Shown: positions 1-12,480, counted from the first letter of the stretch. The stretch is 64,000 nt of DNA from Emergomyces orientalis (GCA_002110485.1 MOWL01000068.1:868001-932000), one strand, 5' to 3'. The notes: generated by a model not told the origin, from the sequence alone. Program-made: numbers and translations.

Positions 1-692
1 CCGCAACTCCAAAGGATCAAAATAAGGCTGGGCAAAAGTACAGAGTTTCGTCAAGGTCTTGATATTCCTCTTCAAAGTCGTGGAGTGGACCAACCCAGAC
101 TGTGAAGGCAGAACGAAAACCTTAATTTCTCTGTACAGTGGTTTCCAGTCAAGTATTAGGTCTTTGACTGGCCGAAGATAATGCTTTCTCCTGCGTCTTG
201 TTAGCCGGAAACCGGTAGGAATAACAAAAGCCACGATCCGCCTTACTTTGTTAAAAGCATAAACATGCTGGCGAATCTCTCTGCGACATTTGGGTCGATG
301 CCGGGTGCTAGAGCAAGCTCGTAATACAATTTGACCAATTTAATCCGCTGTTCTCTGGTCGGGTCAAACTTCAATGAAAGCCATCCTTTCAGCTCACGCG
401 TCCAGTGTACAGCCCCAGGATTGAAATCTCCCGATTCAACTGCAATATAGAGGTACTTGAGGATTTGTTCCAAATTTTGTTGCCGCACACTCTCATCTTC
501 AACGGGATAGGGTAGATATTTGAAATATGGATACGTCCTTGGTCTATTCCGTGCCTTTTTGAAGGGGTCATCCAACAAAAACCCATTGATTCCAGTAGGC
601 TCTCCTCCGGGGGACGTTGCCCGCGAAGTCCCATTTCCACTCCGGGCGTGATCTGCAGCTAAAAGGTCTGGAAATCGTTCTCTGGAGTCCAT
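1..692 (-). CDS. BLM10: Proteasome activator BLM10/PA200, N-terminal part (partial, runs off window)
   Basis: Encodes the start of the large HEAT-repeat activator that caps the 20S proteasome and opens its gate (known for the Blm10/PA200 family). Exon 1 is 692..247 and exon 2 continues from 190 to the window edge. The 56-nt intron has donor GTAAGG and acceptor GACGCAG, and the phase closes (exon 1 is 446 nt, and AA|G restores Lys). The visible 212 or so residues carry the family's N-terminal signature: a YPYFKYLPYP block, VHWTRELKGWLSLKFD, and a KDLILDWKPLYREIKVF stretch after the intron. The first ~40 residues are low-complexity. The start is the first ATG of the open frame; no other in-frame ATG lies before the conserved part. 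Only about a tenth of a ~1,900-residue protein is present, so nothing can be said about the C-terminal gate-opening residues. Confidence 0.9.
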
Positions 693-1539
693 GCTGGGCG
701 TGTTGAAAAGATGGAATTGTTAAGGGGCGAGAAGGACGGGATGACGTCGGAGGGTAGATAGAATACAAAAGTGTGCAGTGCTGATTAGATAGCTAGGTAT
801 TTAATTAAGAGGTTAGCTTAAATATGAAGCAGACGCGCACAATAAACACAGAAAAGTAGGCAACCACCAAAGATAACAAATATCGTAGGGGAATTCCCAG
901 ATGGCTGAGCGTTTGTTGAGCTTACTTCGCCTCTCTCCAGCCCTGTACAGAGAGTTTGTTGTTGAAATTGCCGATCAACAACAGCAATGGCCGAACGTTT
1001 ATTTAAGAGGTGAAGCCGAGTCAATGACCGTCCAGCGAATGAAGGCAAAAGAGGATGTGAGGTTCAGGACTGGTCACTCTGTTAGATAACTATCCCAAGC
1101 TCATTTGACCAGGCTGGGAGCTGTGAATGTCCAGAGCTCAGCCGGAAGTTCCCAGGTTAAGGCGAGAGTTGCAACTTGGGGCGGCACCGATGACCTAATC
1201 AGTTTAACGAGTTAACTAACTAGTTAACTTAACTTAGGGCCGATGAAGGGAGCAATATAATCAATGAAATGCAAAGAACTATTGCAAGGGGATTTCGAGG
1301 AGAAATTTGAGAATAATGAGAAAGTTCATCGATCAGGATTTCAAAATGATTATCGATCACATTAGAAATAAATATGTCATGGCCGACTCGATTAATAATA
1401 CGCTCTTGCCTTCACCAGGCAGAAATCATCTACGCAACACTGTTATATACAAATGTGACCACCACGCCATTCTCTTTCCCTTCAACACCAACCAATTAGC
1501 TACCTCTTCGACAAAGATGTGAAGGACTAAACCTAAAGG
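693..1539. other. Intergenic region between BLM10 and GPI18
   Basis: Holds the BLM10 promoter and the GPI18 3' side. Short open frames here (for example 901-1089 plus) have no recognisable domain. A TTAAC-rich, nearly palindromic AT stretch lies at about 1204-1237. No RNA gene seen. Confidence 0.6.
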
Positions 1540-3136
1540 TCATGCAGGCGGCAGAAATGATGCGAATAGCCCTCCCTGAATATAGCCATATAAAACCATT
1601 GCCTGAACCAGATAACGGGGTTTGAGCGCTGGATGGGGAGTGTTCCCATATTCCAGTGTATAAAAGGATATATACCAGTACCACAACGGATATCCAGAGG
1701 ATATACGGTTGATGATCTGGACGTGGGAGTTCGTCAGGGCCAGGGCCGCGAGCACCGCCTGGGGGATTGCAAGTCTGTAGAGGCACGCATGTCGGAATTC
1801 CGCCCGTGAAACTTCCTGCTCCCGTTTTCCTAGCTCTTTGTTTCGTATATCGAAATCCACAGGTGACTTAAATGCCCACCAAGAGGAAGCACCTATTATA
1901 ACGAGCATAGGACCTGCAAGACAGAAGAGAGGCAGGTTGGATACTTTCCAGTAGCTCAAAAACCCCCCGCTGCCCCTGTAAATACAAAATAGAATCAGTA
2001 TATTTTTCCAAGCTTTAATTTTTCCATAACCTGTAAGACGTACCAGTAATGGTTCTGGACAAAGGTGTAAACGCTCGGGATGATATTATCACACCAACTC
2101 CTACGCACGTCCGCATTCTGGCAGTATATTGTAAACGCACGGTATTGGGGCCCAACAATCCCCAACAGAATCAAACTCCCACCAACTACAACAAAGAACA
2201 TCCTGTGAATTTGAGATATGGATATTCCACTCGAAACAATGCGCCTCAGTCCCAACACCGCATCGTACGCAAACAGTGTACCGCTCAGAATTCCGTTACT
2301 ACGGATCGTGGTGATGACAGCAAACAGCCCTCCAGCCACAAGAAATTTCACATCTCTCGCGAGCATGTATCCACGACGATCGTCGTGTAGTGCAGATACA
2401 TACGTATAGAAACCAGTAAAATTAAGCAAAGAGAATACAGACTCGCCATAAGGCGCTGAGAGAAAAGCGCCGGCAGGGGAGATGGTATGGAGTGCTGCGG
2501 CGAGGAAGGGCAACACACGAGCACCATCTCCGTCACCAAAGACTTTTCTCGATAATCCATATAGCGATATTACGGATAAATAATGGCAAGCATGGGAGAA
2601 CCCAATTCCAGTCAGTGCTACTCGGAGAGTATCAGGATTTGAGTTCGGCTCTCTCCAGAAAACTACAAATTCACATTAGCTCTCGGTCGTTCGACGTGAA
2701 CCCCCAGAAAAACGTGAGATAAGCAAATTGTATAAATATATCACATAAAGAAAACCTCACCAGATGATAAAATCGACAAAAGTTTCGTGTAGCCGTACCC
2801 AAACGCCCATTCTTGCTCAAACAAATACCCGCGCTGGGCAATGCTCACGAAATAAATCGCGTCCCATCTCACGAACTTCAGTAATGATGACCGCCACCCG
2901 CTACCAACCGCTGCCCTGACCCCTAATAATGGGTCTGAAGCGTTCTGTGATGCTGTGGACGGCAGCAGCGTAGTAGATGTATCGTACCCAGGTCCTGGGC
3001 TTGCGACAATTGCCAGTAGTAACAGTAACTTCCAAACCACGAAGAGGACAGATAAACTGCTCAATGGATGGTTAAGAAATGCATTGTATCTCCACTGCCA
3101 GCGATTAAGGGAGGAAGGGGAGGCTGTTTGCCTCAT
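1540..3136 (-). CDS. GPI18: GPI mannosyltransferase 2 (PIG-V/Gpi18 family)
   Basis: Adds the second mannose to the GPI-anchor precursor in the ER lumen (family knowledge). Three exons: 3136..2761, 2662..2044 and 1975..1540, total 1431 nt, 476 residues, normal for fungal Gpi18. Donors are GTGAGG and GTACGT, acceptors TTTGTAG and TTTACAG, and both phases close exactly. Visible family marks are an N-terminal hydrophobic segment, the loop motif VRWDAIYFVSIAQRGYLFE at about residues 97-115, many membrane segments, and a C-terminal NRISSGYPLWYWY motif followed by the last helix. The start ATG precedes MRQTASPSS, about 20 residues before the first membrane segment. The transcript runs away from the large intergenic region to its right. 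The assignment rests on motif recognition, not on a search. Confidence 0.9.
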
Positions 3137-6100
3137 GGTTCATATTATTAAGAAAGATGGCAGCATTCGAAAGCAACAGATGTGGCGATCTTCATGGTTT
3201 TTTTTACTTAGGTGTGAGGCCGTTTTTTTTTTTTCTCGTTGCGCCAACGAACCGCAAACCCCATTTTCTAGTTTATCAACGGCTGAAAACCGTTTTTAGA
3301 GACAAATAACAGACCCTCCTTACCAATTCCATGAATGCTTTCATATAAATATTTGCAATGATTTTTGTAATCGAAAAGCCTTGACATATACTCATACCAT
3401 ATCGCCCCTCCCCACGCCTCAACTTACATACCTCACTCGCCTCCATTGACAAGCTCTGTGATTGTTCATGATCTAGGCGTCAACATTTCAATGTTTCGGC
3501 CTTGCGATTACACTACTGGGCCATCTCAATACGATACGTATGCATATGCAATTTTGGCCCAATTCATAGCTATTCGCAGGGGTTGAGTTCATTTCCATGG
3601 GCATTTAAACAGCACGGGGTGGCGGACACTATTCCTGCCACTCCCCGTTTTGATCAAAAATCTTCATTGATTACAAGGGGTTTCTCCCAAAGTATTTATA
3701 ATGACTCGATGCCAAGCCTTTTTGTAACTCCCTCACTGGCTTTATGGCAAGATATTTGGTATCATATTCACAACAAAAAGATAATATTTCCTTTGCATTA
3801 TATTGTGTGTTGATTTGAATGAATTGGAAAATAGTGAATTCGAAAATATGCAATTCTTTTCATATCGCTACCATCTGCGCAGTCTGTCATAGCTTAAACT
3901 CTCTTATTATATCCATACACCTGTAATCGCCAGTCATGCTTCGTCAGTGGTTCGTTTTCGTATTTTTCCGATTTTCGTCGTCGGAATTATTATAAAGCGT
4001 TTGCATTTGCCCCCCTTGGGCTGAGTGACACAGGCCCATTCATTCGCCAGTTGAGAACCAACCCATATCATTATCAATTGGCCTGTCAGCCACGAAACGC
4101 TGCCAGTAATGCTGCTACCTAAATCGGTTTACAATTGCTCATGTCTGGCCCCCTTCAGTGCTTACTGATGACAAGCCGGGGGTAGCAGGCGATGGAAGAA
4201 TTTTCGCGGTTCGAAAAATGTAGCTCAGGCGCTGGAACGGTCTTCCCCATTTTCATGTTGAAGCTCCAAATGAACCATTCGGCATTAAGTCATCGTCATA
4301 TCGTTGCTCTACTCAAAGTGGATCCTCGGGATCGGGGACCACGGTAACCTGATCATGCAAGGCTTCGCCAAAGGTATCTGATAGCCGGGTTCAGACACTT
4401 TGACTCGGTGTTAATCAGTAGCAAGAAACTTGTTTTGGTGGCTGGCTCCATCACACATCGCAGTGGAACCCGAGGGCGCCGAGGAAAGCTTAAAACACAA
4501 TATTTGTTCAAAACTGCACGCCAGCAAATCCTGACAGCTTGAGGCGCTCCAAGCCAGCGTTGATAAAGAGTGCCCGATGCAAAAATAGTATGTTGAAAGT
4601 GAAGCCGATGGGTGGGCATCAATTCCTCCGATCTTTCAATCCCCAGTTTGAAAACCGGCTTCTTGTTCTCGACTTCGAGCCCCATGTTGTGTACGGAATA
4701 ATGAGGCACAAGATCTCGTCCCTAGTATCGGGAGGTCGGAACTCAACTTTTCCGGGGAACTCAAGAATAACTTGGGGATTTATGCTAGTTCGTCATATGT
4801 TTGTCCTGACGTTCTTTCGGCCATTGGTTCGGCTTGGAGGTACCCAAGACTTGCCATCACTCTTAGTTAATTCTAGCGAGGCACCAATGGACATGTACAT
4901 GAAGGTATACTTGAACGCGGCTAAATATGTAACATGGTAGGCACATGAGGAGAAAAAAAAAAAAAAAGGTGGATCACGGTGGTAACTGAAAATATCGGCC
5001 AACATAAGATCCCCGGTCCGGCTGGATCCATGCGCCGCATGGCTGACAGCCAAGGCGAACAGTGCATGTATTCGCGATGACTAAAATGGAGAGTTACTAC
5101 TATGTTCAAGGCAGCTTCATTATTCTTGCCCAGGTCTCAAAAAATAATGCACTTAGCGGCCTGCAATTCGCCAATAATAGAGTCGCCCAGGCTGCCGGAA
5201 CCTTTGGTCGCGACAAGGCTCAGCTTGCAGAAAGCCTTGGAAAAATCCTGAAAAATGACAACATGGATGCCCCTACTCCGTAGAATCGCAGTGGATGGCA
5301 AAACCTCCAGCTGTGTTAAAGGTTAATCACCACCAGATGGCGGCGACTACGTTAAAGGGAGCTCTCAGGGTTTCCGGTCGTATTCGTCTTGGACCATTAT
5401 TTGTTTTGTTCACCTTGTGTCATCAGCCATCCTTCATCGTACTCGGCTACTTTAGATTTAGACTCCGCGCTCGGCCTTAATAAATGCCCCCCCGTGTCTC
5501 TTAAGTATTCCGCCCTATGCCGTAATTGTCTCCATGGCGGAGGCTGGGCAGTTTTTATCTCACCCCTCCTTGGTTGCTATTATTAATATCTGTTAAGTAG
5601 GTGGTCCTGTTGACAATATTTTCGCATTATTATATTTCAGTCTATCTTCATTTTTAACAGTTGCTTTTTTGACTTGATTTCTCTCCCAATTTTCCACCTG
5701 CATGTTAATACTGGTTGGTCTCTTCTTCAGAGTTACTTTTTCTGTGTACAGCGTGGGGCATCAATACTTGTCCCGCCTTACACGAGCACATATAGCTACA
5801 TACATGCTGTTCTGAGCTGGCCCACGTTACAGAGCAGGAACTATACCCGCATTGTCCGAAGGCTCTTCTCAAGTTTACAGAAAGGGTTAGTTCCAGCTAT
5901 CAAGCTGGGAAGAGGAAGCTGAACAACCGAAAAACGACTAATCTTGACTCCAAGTGGCCATAAGGCTGACAGCGCGAAGGTCCCCCGTTTCTCGGACCAA
6001 TGTTTTTTTAGAAAGATTAGGGTTCAGCTTCCATCAATTACTTCCACATTTGCCGCTGGAAATTTGTGCATCCAATTTCTACAGTGCTTTTGTTGTGTAT

Positions 6101-6286
6101 CATTCAGTGTCAGGTGGAAATATATTGTGTCGTGAAACCGCGGGAAACTTTGTGTCATCCGATAAACTATCCCATTCTACACGGGAGGCTGAAATACCCG
6201 GAGCTTCAAAAATTTGATACCATTCTCTTTGTTGGAGATAAAACGGTTTGATGGTCCCCTGGTAGGGATCGGTCTTCGCCCCTTTT
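3137..6286. other. Long intergenic region without supported genes
   Basis: About 3.1 kb shared by the upstream sides of GPI18 (minus) and the next plus-strand gene. It is AT-rich with homopolymer runs (T at about 3223-3235, A at about 4954-4967). Open frames up to ~130 codons occur on both strands but overlap each other, lack domains and show no splice-linked continuation, so I treat them as chance. Confidence 0.5.
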
Positions 6287-8056
6287 TTGCTTTGCGTCAT
6301 GTTTGTCAATCTGGGGTTGACAGCTGATGCGGCTGCGGCCCATACGCATGAGTTTTCGAACCAGACGAACTCTCAATCGAACAACTCCTTTCTCTCACGA
6401 TCTTCTGCTGCAATTTTTCCGTTGGGTTTTATGTCGTCTACGAAAAGCCAGTCAAGTTCTAGAGCTCTGAAGCAAGTGATGAGCCAACCATCGACCACCA
6501 CATCACCACTTAACACGCCTCGTTTATCGAGCGATGAGGACTCTGTTCCCGCAGATTCGAGTGACCCGGGTCTGCAAAATCGAGCGCAGGATTCTCCAAC
6601 TGTAGCTGTGAGAAAGCAGCAGCAAGCTCGAACAAAATCATCATTTAGTTTTGCGCATCCGCCGCCAAGCGCCCGCCGCAAACGTCTGGCCCTCCGGCCG
6701 AAACTACTACTTCAACTACACCAAGTATCACAGATAACACGTCCTATACCTGCCATTGATGTTCTATCATCCGCAATTTGTTGCGTATCTCGAAAATTTC
6801 CAAGCATATGTAGGGGAAAGGACAGCGCTCCTGCCAACGACCTCGTCCTCGTAACCAGTGACTCGTATGAGCAGGTGGGTACTGAGGATGATAGGAGTAT
6901 TTCATCTGATGACGATCCGCAGGATCACAGAGAGGTTGTTGCGACAGTATGTCACCATCGCAAAGAGGGTGCGAAAGCCAAAGGAATGGTGGAAATATCT
7001 TTACAGCAAGGGTCCCGTTGGGAGGCTTCTCGCCTTCCCTCTGGCGGTTACGAATTCACAGGAATTACGGAAAGCGGAGAACAGAAATGTGTCCGTTGGG
7101 TCTTACGGGGAAAGGCGGGGAGCCGTCGGGTTTCTGGATCCAGCAACGGGGCGGACAACACTTTCGACGATGGCAAGCGGTTTACATTTAGTATAATTGA
7201 TCCCACGACCCGTCGACACCCAGTTCTAGCGTGGATGTCCCGCCAGGGAATTGACATACTTGACCAATATCCACTTTTTTCCGCTCCAACTCGACGACCG
7301 TCGTCCCCATTCTCTCCCAAAGGTCCAGCCCTAACCGCACTCAGCAGCCTACCACAGACTATTGATTCCAATGAGCCGCCTTTGATTGAAACGGATGATC
7401 ATCTGCGTACGCTTATTGTCGTCAGTGGTGTTTGGGTTGCATTCCGGGAAGGATGGTCTCAGACTCCCTTTTACGCAGACATCCTCCCCTCATCACCAAC
7501 GACTGTCGGTCCCGGAACTTCTATTTCCTCTTCACAACAGCAGCAACAGCAACAATCAACGCAAAATTTAGGAAACACTATAGAGAAAACGGACCGGTTA
7601 GATGACTGCCCGCCGAGTAAAAGCTTTCCGTTCACTGGCGGCCGACTACGATTGGGAAGCCCAGGCCTGATCCACCGCGCAAAGACGTTCAACGAAAAAT
7701 CGAAGAAATCAAACTCTCCTCGACGAGCAGGATCTCGAAGGAAACATAAATTTGTGGATGACGTTGAAGATCGTGATGTGTGCAATTCCCTTCACCCAGA
7801 AAACGTGACAAATGGTGAGCAAATGCAAACGAGGCGGGGGGCCAGTTCTGGCGGTGACCACCGGCAATATCTAAGTGCAGCGAATAACCTTCCATCTCCT
7901 CGTTATTCATACGGCGAAGATAGCCAGAACGAGGTGATATCGAGCGCTCGCAGTGTTTACATCGGGCAAGGTAAACCAGAGCCATCGAAAGGCAAGCGGT
8001 GGCGTAGATTGGGCAATTGGTTTGATTCTGTGGGTAAAAAGGGGCCGGCTTCCTAA
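6287..8056 (+). CDS. Unrecognised intronless serine/arginine-rich protein
   Basis: A single uninterrupted frame of up to 589 residues; I do not recognise the family. Starts at 6287, 6299 and 6431 are all possible. The last (MSSTKSQ) begins just before a typical low-complexity N-terminus, while the upstream part reads TADAAAAHTHEF. The N-terminal third is Ser/Thr/Pro-rich and probably disordered. A more structured core follows at about residues 225-340, with GGYEFTGI, KCVRWVLRGK, RFTFSIIDPTTRRHPVLAWM and later VSGVWVAFREGW. A short polyQ run lies near residue 418. The C-terminus is basic and ends in KRWRRLGNWFDSVGKKGPAS, which could be an amphipathic tail. Length, codon use and the tryptophan-bearing core argue for a real gene. 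No signal peptide or membrane helix is obvious. Confidence 0.75.
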   Translation: MLCVMFVNLGLTADAAAAHTHEFSNQTNSQSNNSFLSRSSAAIFPLGFMSSTKSQSSSRALKQVMSQPSTTTSPLNTPRLSSDEDSVPADSSDPGLQNRAQDSPTVAVRKQQQARTKSSFSFAHPPPSARRKRLALRPKLLLQLHQVSQITRPIPAIDVLSSAICCVSRKFPSICRGKDSAPANDLVLVTSDSYEQVGTEDDRSISSDDDPQDHREVVATVCHHRKEGAKAKGMVEISLQQGSRWEASRLPSGGYEFTGITESGEQKCVRWVLRGKAGSRRVSGSSNGADNTFDDGKRFTFSIIDPTTRRHPVLAWMSRQGIDILDQYPLFSAPTRRPSSPFSPKGPALTALSSLPQTIDSNEPPLIETDDHLRTLIVVSGVWVAFREGWSQTPFYADILPSSPTTVGPGTSISSSQQQQQQQSTQNLGNTIEKTDRLDDCPPSKSFPFTGGRLRLGSPGLIHRAKTFNEKSKKSNSPRRAGSRRKHKFVDDVEDRDVCNSLHPENVTNGEQMQTRRGASSGGDHRQYLSAANNLPSPRYSYGEDSQNEVISSARSVYIGQGKPEPSKGKRWRRLGNWFDSVGKKGPAS

Positions 8057-8763
8057 ATTCCTATGGCGGGTTTTCCCTTACCTTGTTTCATTTTTGCATT
8101 ATTTCAAAACGTACTAGTTTAGCGGCTGAAGCAAACTTGGTTAGGCGATGGCAGCTTGCTTTTTTTTTTCCTTTCTCTCTTTTTTGGGGCATCTCATACA
8201 TGCTCTGAGCACATGTGTAAATTTGAAATTATCTAACCACATACATACATACCTATTAGTATTTGAAATTGTCCGAATATGCCCCTATATTTGAATTGTA
8301 TGGAGTATGGAGAAGGCTGTTCCCAGTCGAGAGCTGAGAGCAATAATAACACGTGATATCCGGCTCTATATGTAGCGCGGCTTGGCGGCGTTTTCCCCCA
8401 GTCAACGGCGAGCAACAGCTTCAGGGGTGTATCTGTCTTGCCCACACATGGCAATCCCATCATCAGTCCACCTGGGTATGGCTATCGTTGACAACGCATA
8501 GGTAGGATTCTGCTAATTCCCTCTCTCCCTGGCTTTGGATTTTGTGGGATGTGTTGCGTGGGATTCTCCTGCCCTCGCCGTTCTCTCTTTTCCCCTGTAC
8601 CTAATCCATCGGCGTTCTTTTGTCCCACTAGCTCATTGTCATCCCCACTCTCACCACGATTCCGTGTTAACACCTCAAACTCACCTTCGTCCTTCTTATT
8701 TTACATGCCGAACCCCAAGCCCAAACACAGAGCAAACTACCTGCACCTGTCCTATCCTTCAAG
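8057..8763. other. Intergenic region, YTH gene promoter side
   Basis: Contains a T-rich tract after the previous stop (about 8159-8170) and a short ACATA repeat at about 8240-8251. The last ~250 bases before the ATG at 8764 are pyrimidine/C-rich, as is common in fungal 5' leaders. No gene seen. Confidence 0.5.
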
Positions 8764-11467
8764 ATGGCAGGCAATAAAACAAACATCGATTATCCTAATT
8801 TCAGTGCGCGGTTAGATGAGAGAATATCTGACCTCAGTAATTCCCTTGTCGGCCCAGGCCATCTGTTTCAGTCCCATTCCCAATTCAATCAACCATGGCA
8901 AGGTGCAGGTATTTCATTCGCAGCTTCTGGATTCGGTGGGGCTGGTGGAGGAGCCGGCGGAGGAGGCTATCATAACGACGCACCTCATCTTCACTCATTT
9001 TTCACTTATGATGGCCAGCAAAATTCCCCAGCAAATGAAGAAAATCAAGGAAGCTTAGGTGAGCTCTGTAGTGAAGAAGAGCTTCTACAGAAAAAGCGTG
9101 CAAAGGCATTGGCTTCATTATCTCAGAAACGAGCTGCAAGCCGCAGGGATGACTGTGGAAATCCGGAAGTTGCACGTGGAAGCTCGGGGATTCAATCTTC
9201 TCTGACCCAAGACTCAAGTTCTACCAATGTTCAACTGCAACACGCAAAGAGATCTGCGGTTGCTGGAAGTGTTAAGAGTCCAAATAAAGACACTTCAGAA
9301 ACCAAGGAAAATCATGCTGAGAGGACTGGCGCAGTCGACCAAAAGTCACGTCCCCGCCATATAGCCTCAGCTGAAGATATTGACGGTTTGCTAGCCGAGG
9401 GTAGAGTTTCAGCAGAAGCCAATGCATTCATATCATCTGCAAAGGGTCAGCTTGGTGGTGAAAACGCTGATACTATCCAACGGGCTTCTGTTTCTCCAAA
9501 TGAAAACAGCCCTCCAGCGGAAAATTCTAGTGCTCATCAGCATCAAACCACCAATAAACTAAGCCCCATGCTGGGATCTGATAGCCAAAGGGTCAGTCAC
9601 TCTTCTATCGCAAGCGAAACAGCGGGATCGTCTGTTGCAAACAATGTCGCTGTTACTCCCTGTAAGGATGTGAAGCGGATGATGTCGGGACAATATTCCC
9701 GATCAGATCACAAATCATACCCAGAGCGACGTATATATGAACCGCCAAAGAGAGTTTTGACGGACAGCAGTGTTTGTGGTTCTGTTTCCCGAAGTAACAG
9801 CTCACATCCAAAATCTGCCTCCGCCCTGGATAAACAATCTCCTTCTGACCTGCCATCGAACTGGGAAGTTGATAATGAGTTTTCCAAACTACAATCCAAT
9901 GAAATTGAGGAGCTCCGCGAATGGCTTCAGCACACAGGTTACTATGATGAAAATTACCGTCGCGGAAAGTTGCATCGTTCCAAGCGACTTGCCGCTCTGG
10001 AGCGTGAGAAGGAGGAGCTCATGAGAGAAGAGCTACAGGAACGTGAATATTTGGCCAAACCCAACGATCGAGCTTCTTATGGGCTCACTCGCAACCATTC
10101 CTTTGATCCGTCAAGCCATGATCTGCAGACATCTCCTTCCATGCCTCCCCCTCCTTTTATCCCAAGGATCAACACTGCACCTAGTACAACAAAGTTTGGT
10201 GACGGAAAAAAAGAATTAAACTTAGGAGTGTCTGATGGATATGCATCCAGCCATGTTTCCCCTAGCTATATCTCTAAACGGCAGTACTCTGATTGTGAAA
10301 ATGGTGCTCAATATGAAAGAGCAGAGAAAATGTTGCGCATTCACTCTAACGGCAACTCCAAGGACGAGTTGCACAATGAAGAAGGTTTGTAGCCAACTAG
10401 AAAATTTATGAAAGTACTGTGCCCTGCTTCAATGCAAAGACTAACACGTATCCAAAGCAGGGCCAAACTTTATGAATAAAGATCGCATGAACTTGATCAA
10501 GGACCATAAATTCTCTGGTAGTGAGAACTCCGTGCGTGGGGGCGAAGATGGAAAGTTCACCGATCAGGACTCATCTGCCAGTTGGGGAAATAACAATAAA
10601 CCTCTCATTGATGATTCTCGAGGTCAGGGTGATGAGGACCAGGTAGACCCACATGAAGGAAAGGGCGGCCCTTCACTTTGGCGGGGCCGTGGTCGTGGTC
10701 GTGGGTGGATTCGTGGCCGCGGTCGCGGTCGCCGGGGGTTCGGTGCTGGCTTTGGCCGTGGAACTTCTTCCACCAGTGAACCGAGGGGGTCTGAGGAGTT
10801 AAACTTAGCCGCAGGAGGTGTGTTTCCAAGACCATACGAAATCATACTTGGCTAATCGTTAATTATTAACAAATCTACTCAGACGTCACTTACTTTTTGA
10901 TAAAATGCGTTGCGTATGATATGGTCGAGGCAGCCAAAAAGGAAGTATGCAACATTCTGTCAAATTTTTTAGAGCTGCTTGGCTACCAGGAAATTTGGAT
11001 TTCTGACAAAACTCTGACTAGGGCACTTGGGCAACGCAATCCAAAAACTTGGAGAAATTTACTGATGCTTTCGACAATTCTCGTCATGTTGTTCTTGCTT
11101 TCTCCGTGAACCAGAGTGGGGCATTTCAAGGCTATGTATGAAATGAAACCTACAGGAACCCACCCCATTTGATATACCCAACTAAGACTGCTTACAGGCA
11201 CGGATGGAATCTCGTCCTGGAGCTACAGGCGTTGCGAACCCTAGTTGGATCAAAAAGCTTGGTATGCCGCTCAGCCCGCCCTTCAGAATATCCTGGTACA
11301 ATACCGTGGAAACAATGTTCCGATTTGTGGGACATCTTAAAAACCCTTACAATGATAATCACGACGTTACCTATGCAAGAGATGGTCAAGAATTAGAAGC
11401 AGAATGCGGTCGCGTTCTTTGTGGGTTCCTTGACAAAACACTGGACTATGTTTCTATATCAGACTAG
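8764..11467 (+). CDS. YTH-domain RNA-binding protein (YTHDC1-like)
   Basis: Predicted reader of N6-methyladenosine or related RNA determinants, probably nuclear. Five exons: 8764-10384, 10461-10817, 10883-10944, 11022-11135 and 11198-11467, total 2424 nt, 807 residues; every phase closes. The first ~650 residues are mostly disordered: a glycine-rich patch near 57-70, a charged helical segment with HRSKRLAALEREKEELMREE at about 400-420, then an RG-rich run (RGRGRG, RGRGRGRRG) just before the domain. The YTH domain fills about residues 660-803. It starts VTYFLIKC, has the cage-type Trp in GTWATQ, HVVLAFSVNQSGAFQGYARM, a second Trp in NPSW, and the DC-type signature HLKNPYNDN followed by RDGQELEAECG. 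That signature is closer to YTHDC1 than to YTHDF proteins. The nearest third cage position looks like Pro rather than Leu, which is uncertain without alignment. Confidence 0.88.
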
Positions 11468-12480
11468 CTTCGCATGGAGCGAGGTCTCCGAGTAACACAA
11501 TGTCACCGGGGAAAGCCTAAAAACCCTCGGGCGTTTCGCTGTGTAAACACAGGGGCTACAATCATCTGAAAATTGCTTATTACTGGTTGATGGAGGAGGA
11601 AATTCAGCTTTTTTGCAAACACAAACGTAAGAAAGCTCAGTCAAGCTTGGTCAGCCAACGGCATCTATGCATCAGAATTTGAACAGATCAGCCCGGCCAT
11701 TTTCATGACAAGTAACAACAATCGCTACAGACAATGTTGTTAACAGCTACAACCATATATACTACCACTCTTTTTTTTCCTTCCCAAGGCCCATTTCAGT
11801 ACTACGCTTTCTAAGTCTCCAATCTATCTTGGAGCGGTCACGGCGTCACCTTCCACCATTTCAGCCACGCTGAGCTCGTTTATTTCTCTACCATTCTTTT
11901 TCTTCACTTTTTAATAACTTTCTTTTTCCGTTCTCATGCTATCTGATTCATCACGGATTGCATATCATACGTTTCGCAGCGAATGGAAATTCACTGTGAG
12001 GGTGGTTCTATTTATTCTAAGGATGCCAGCGGAGTCCATTTTTCAAAGTCCCATCCCTTTAATAATGCTTTTCAGCAAAACACTTTCTTGTCATCACGAC
12101 TTTTTATACTTATCTTTCGATGTGATATAAATTACGACATATATTTTATCACTTTTTTCGCGTGGTTGACCAGAATTTTCTTCTTGTATGCTTTTGTCTT
12201 TGCGGAGTGACGAGCTCTTTCCCTTTACATGTAGCTTGGTGAACTCTTGTTGTATGTCTGCAATCACAAAATATCAAACAGAAAACGGAAAGGAAAATGA
12301 AATACAGGGGGAATCTCCTTATTATTCCCTCGGAAAACAACAATTGAAAAATCAAACCAGCTCATCACCCACTCGCATATGGCGTATCCCTGCTCTGGTA
12401 CGGGAAAAAATGTTCGTTCCTCCAACCATGCATGAACATGCCACCTAAACTATAGAAAGGTCAGTCAAGATCCATTAAGA
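11468..12480. other. Intergenic region between the YTH gene and the aldo/keto reductase pseudogene
   Basis: Convergent 3' regions of about 1 kb, AT-rich with a T-run at about 11770-11778. Short open frames only, no domain seen. Confidence 0.5.

Noticed and set aside
901..1089. Plus-strand 62-codon frame starting MAERLLSLLRLSP
   Set aside because: Looks protein-like at first but has no homologous motif, lies in the BLM10 promoter, and no splice extension was found.
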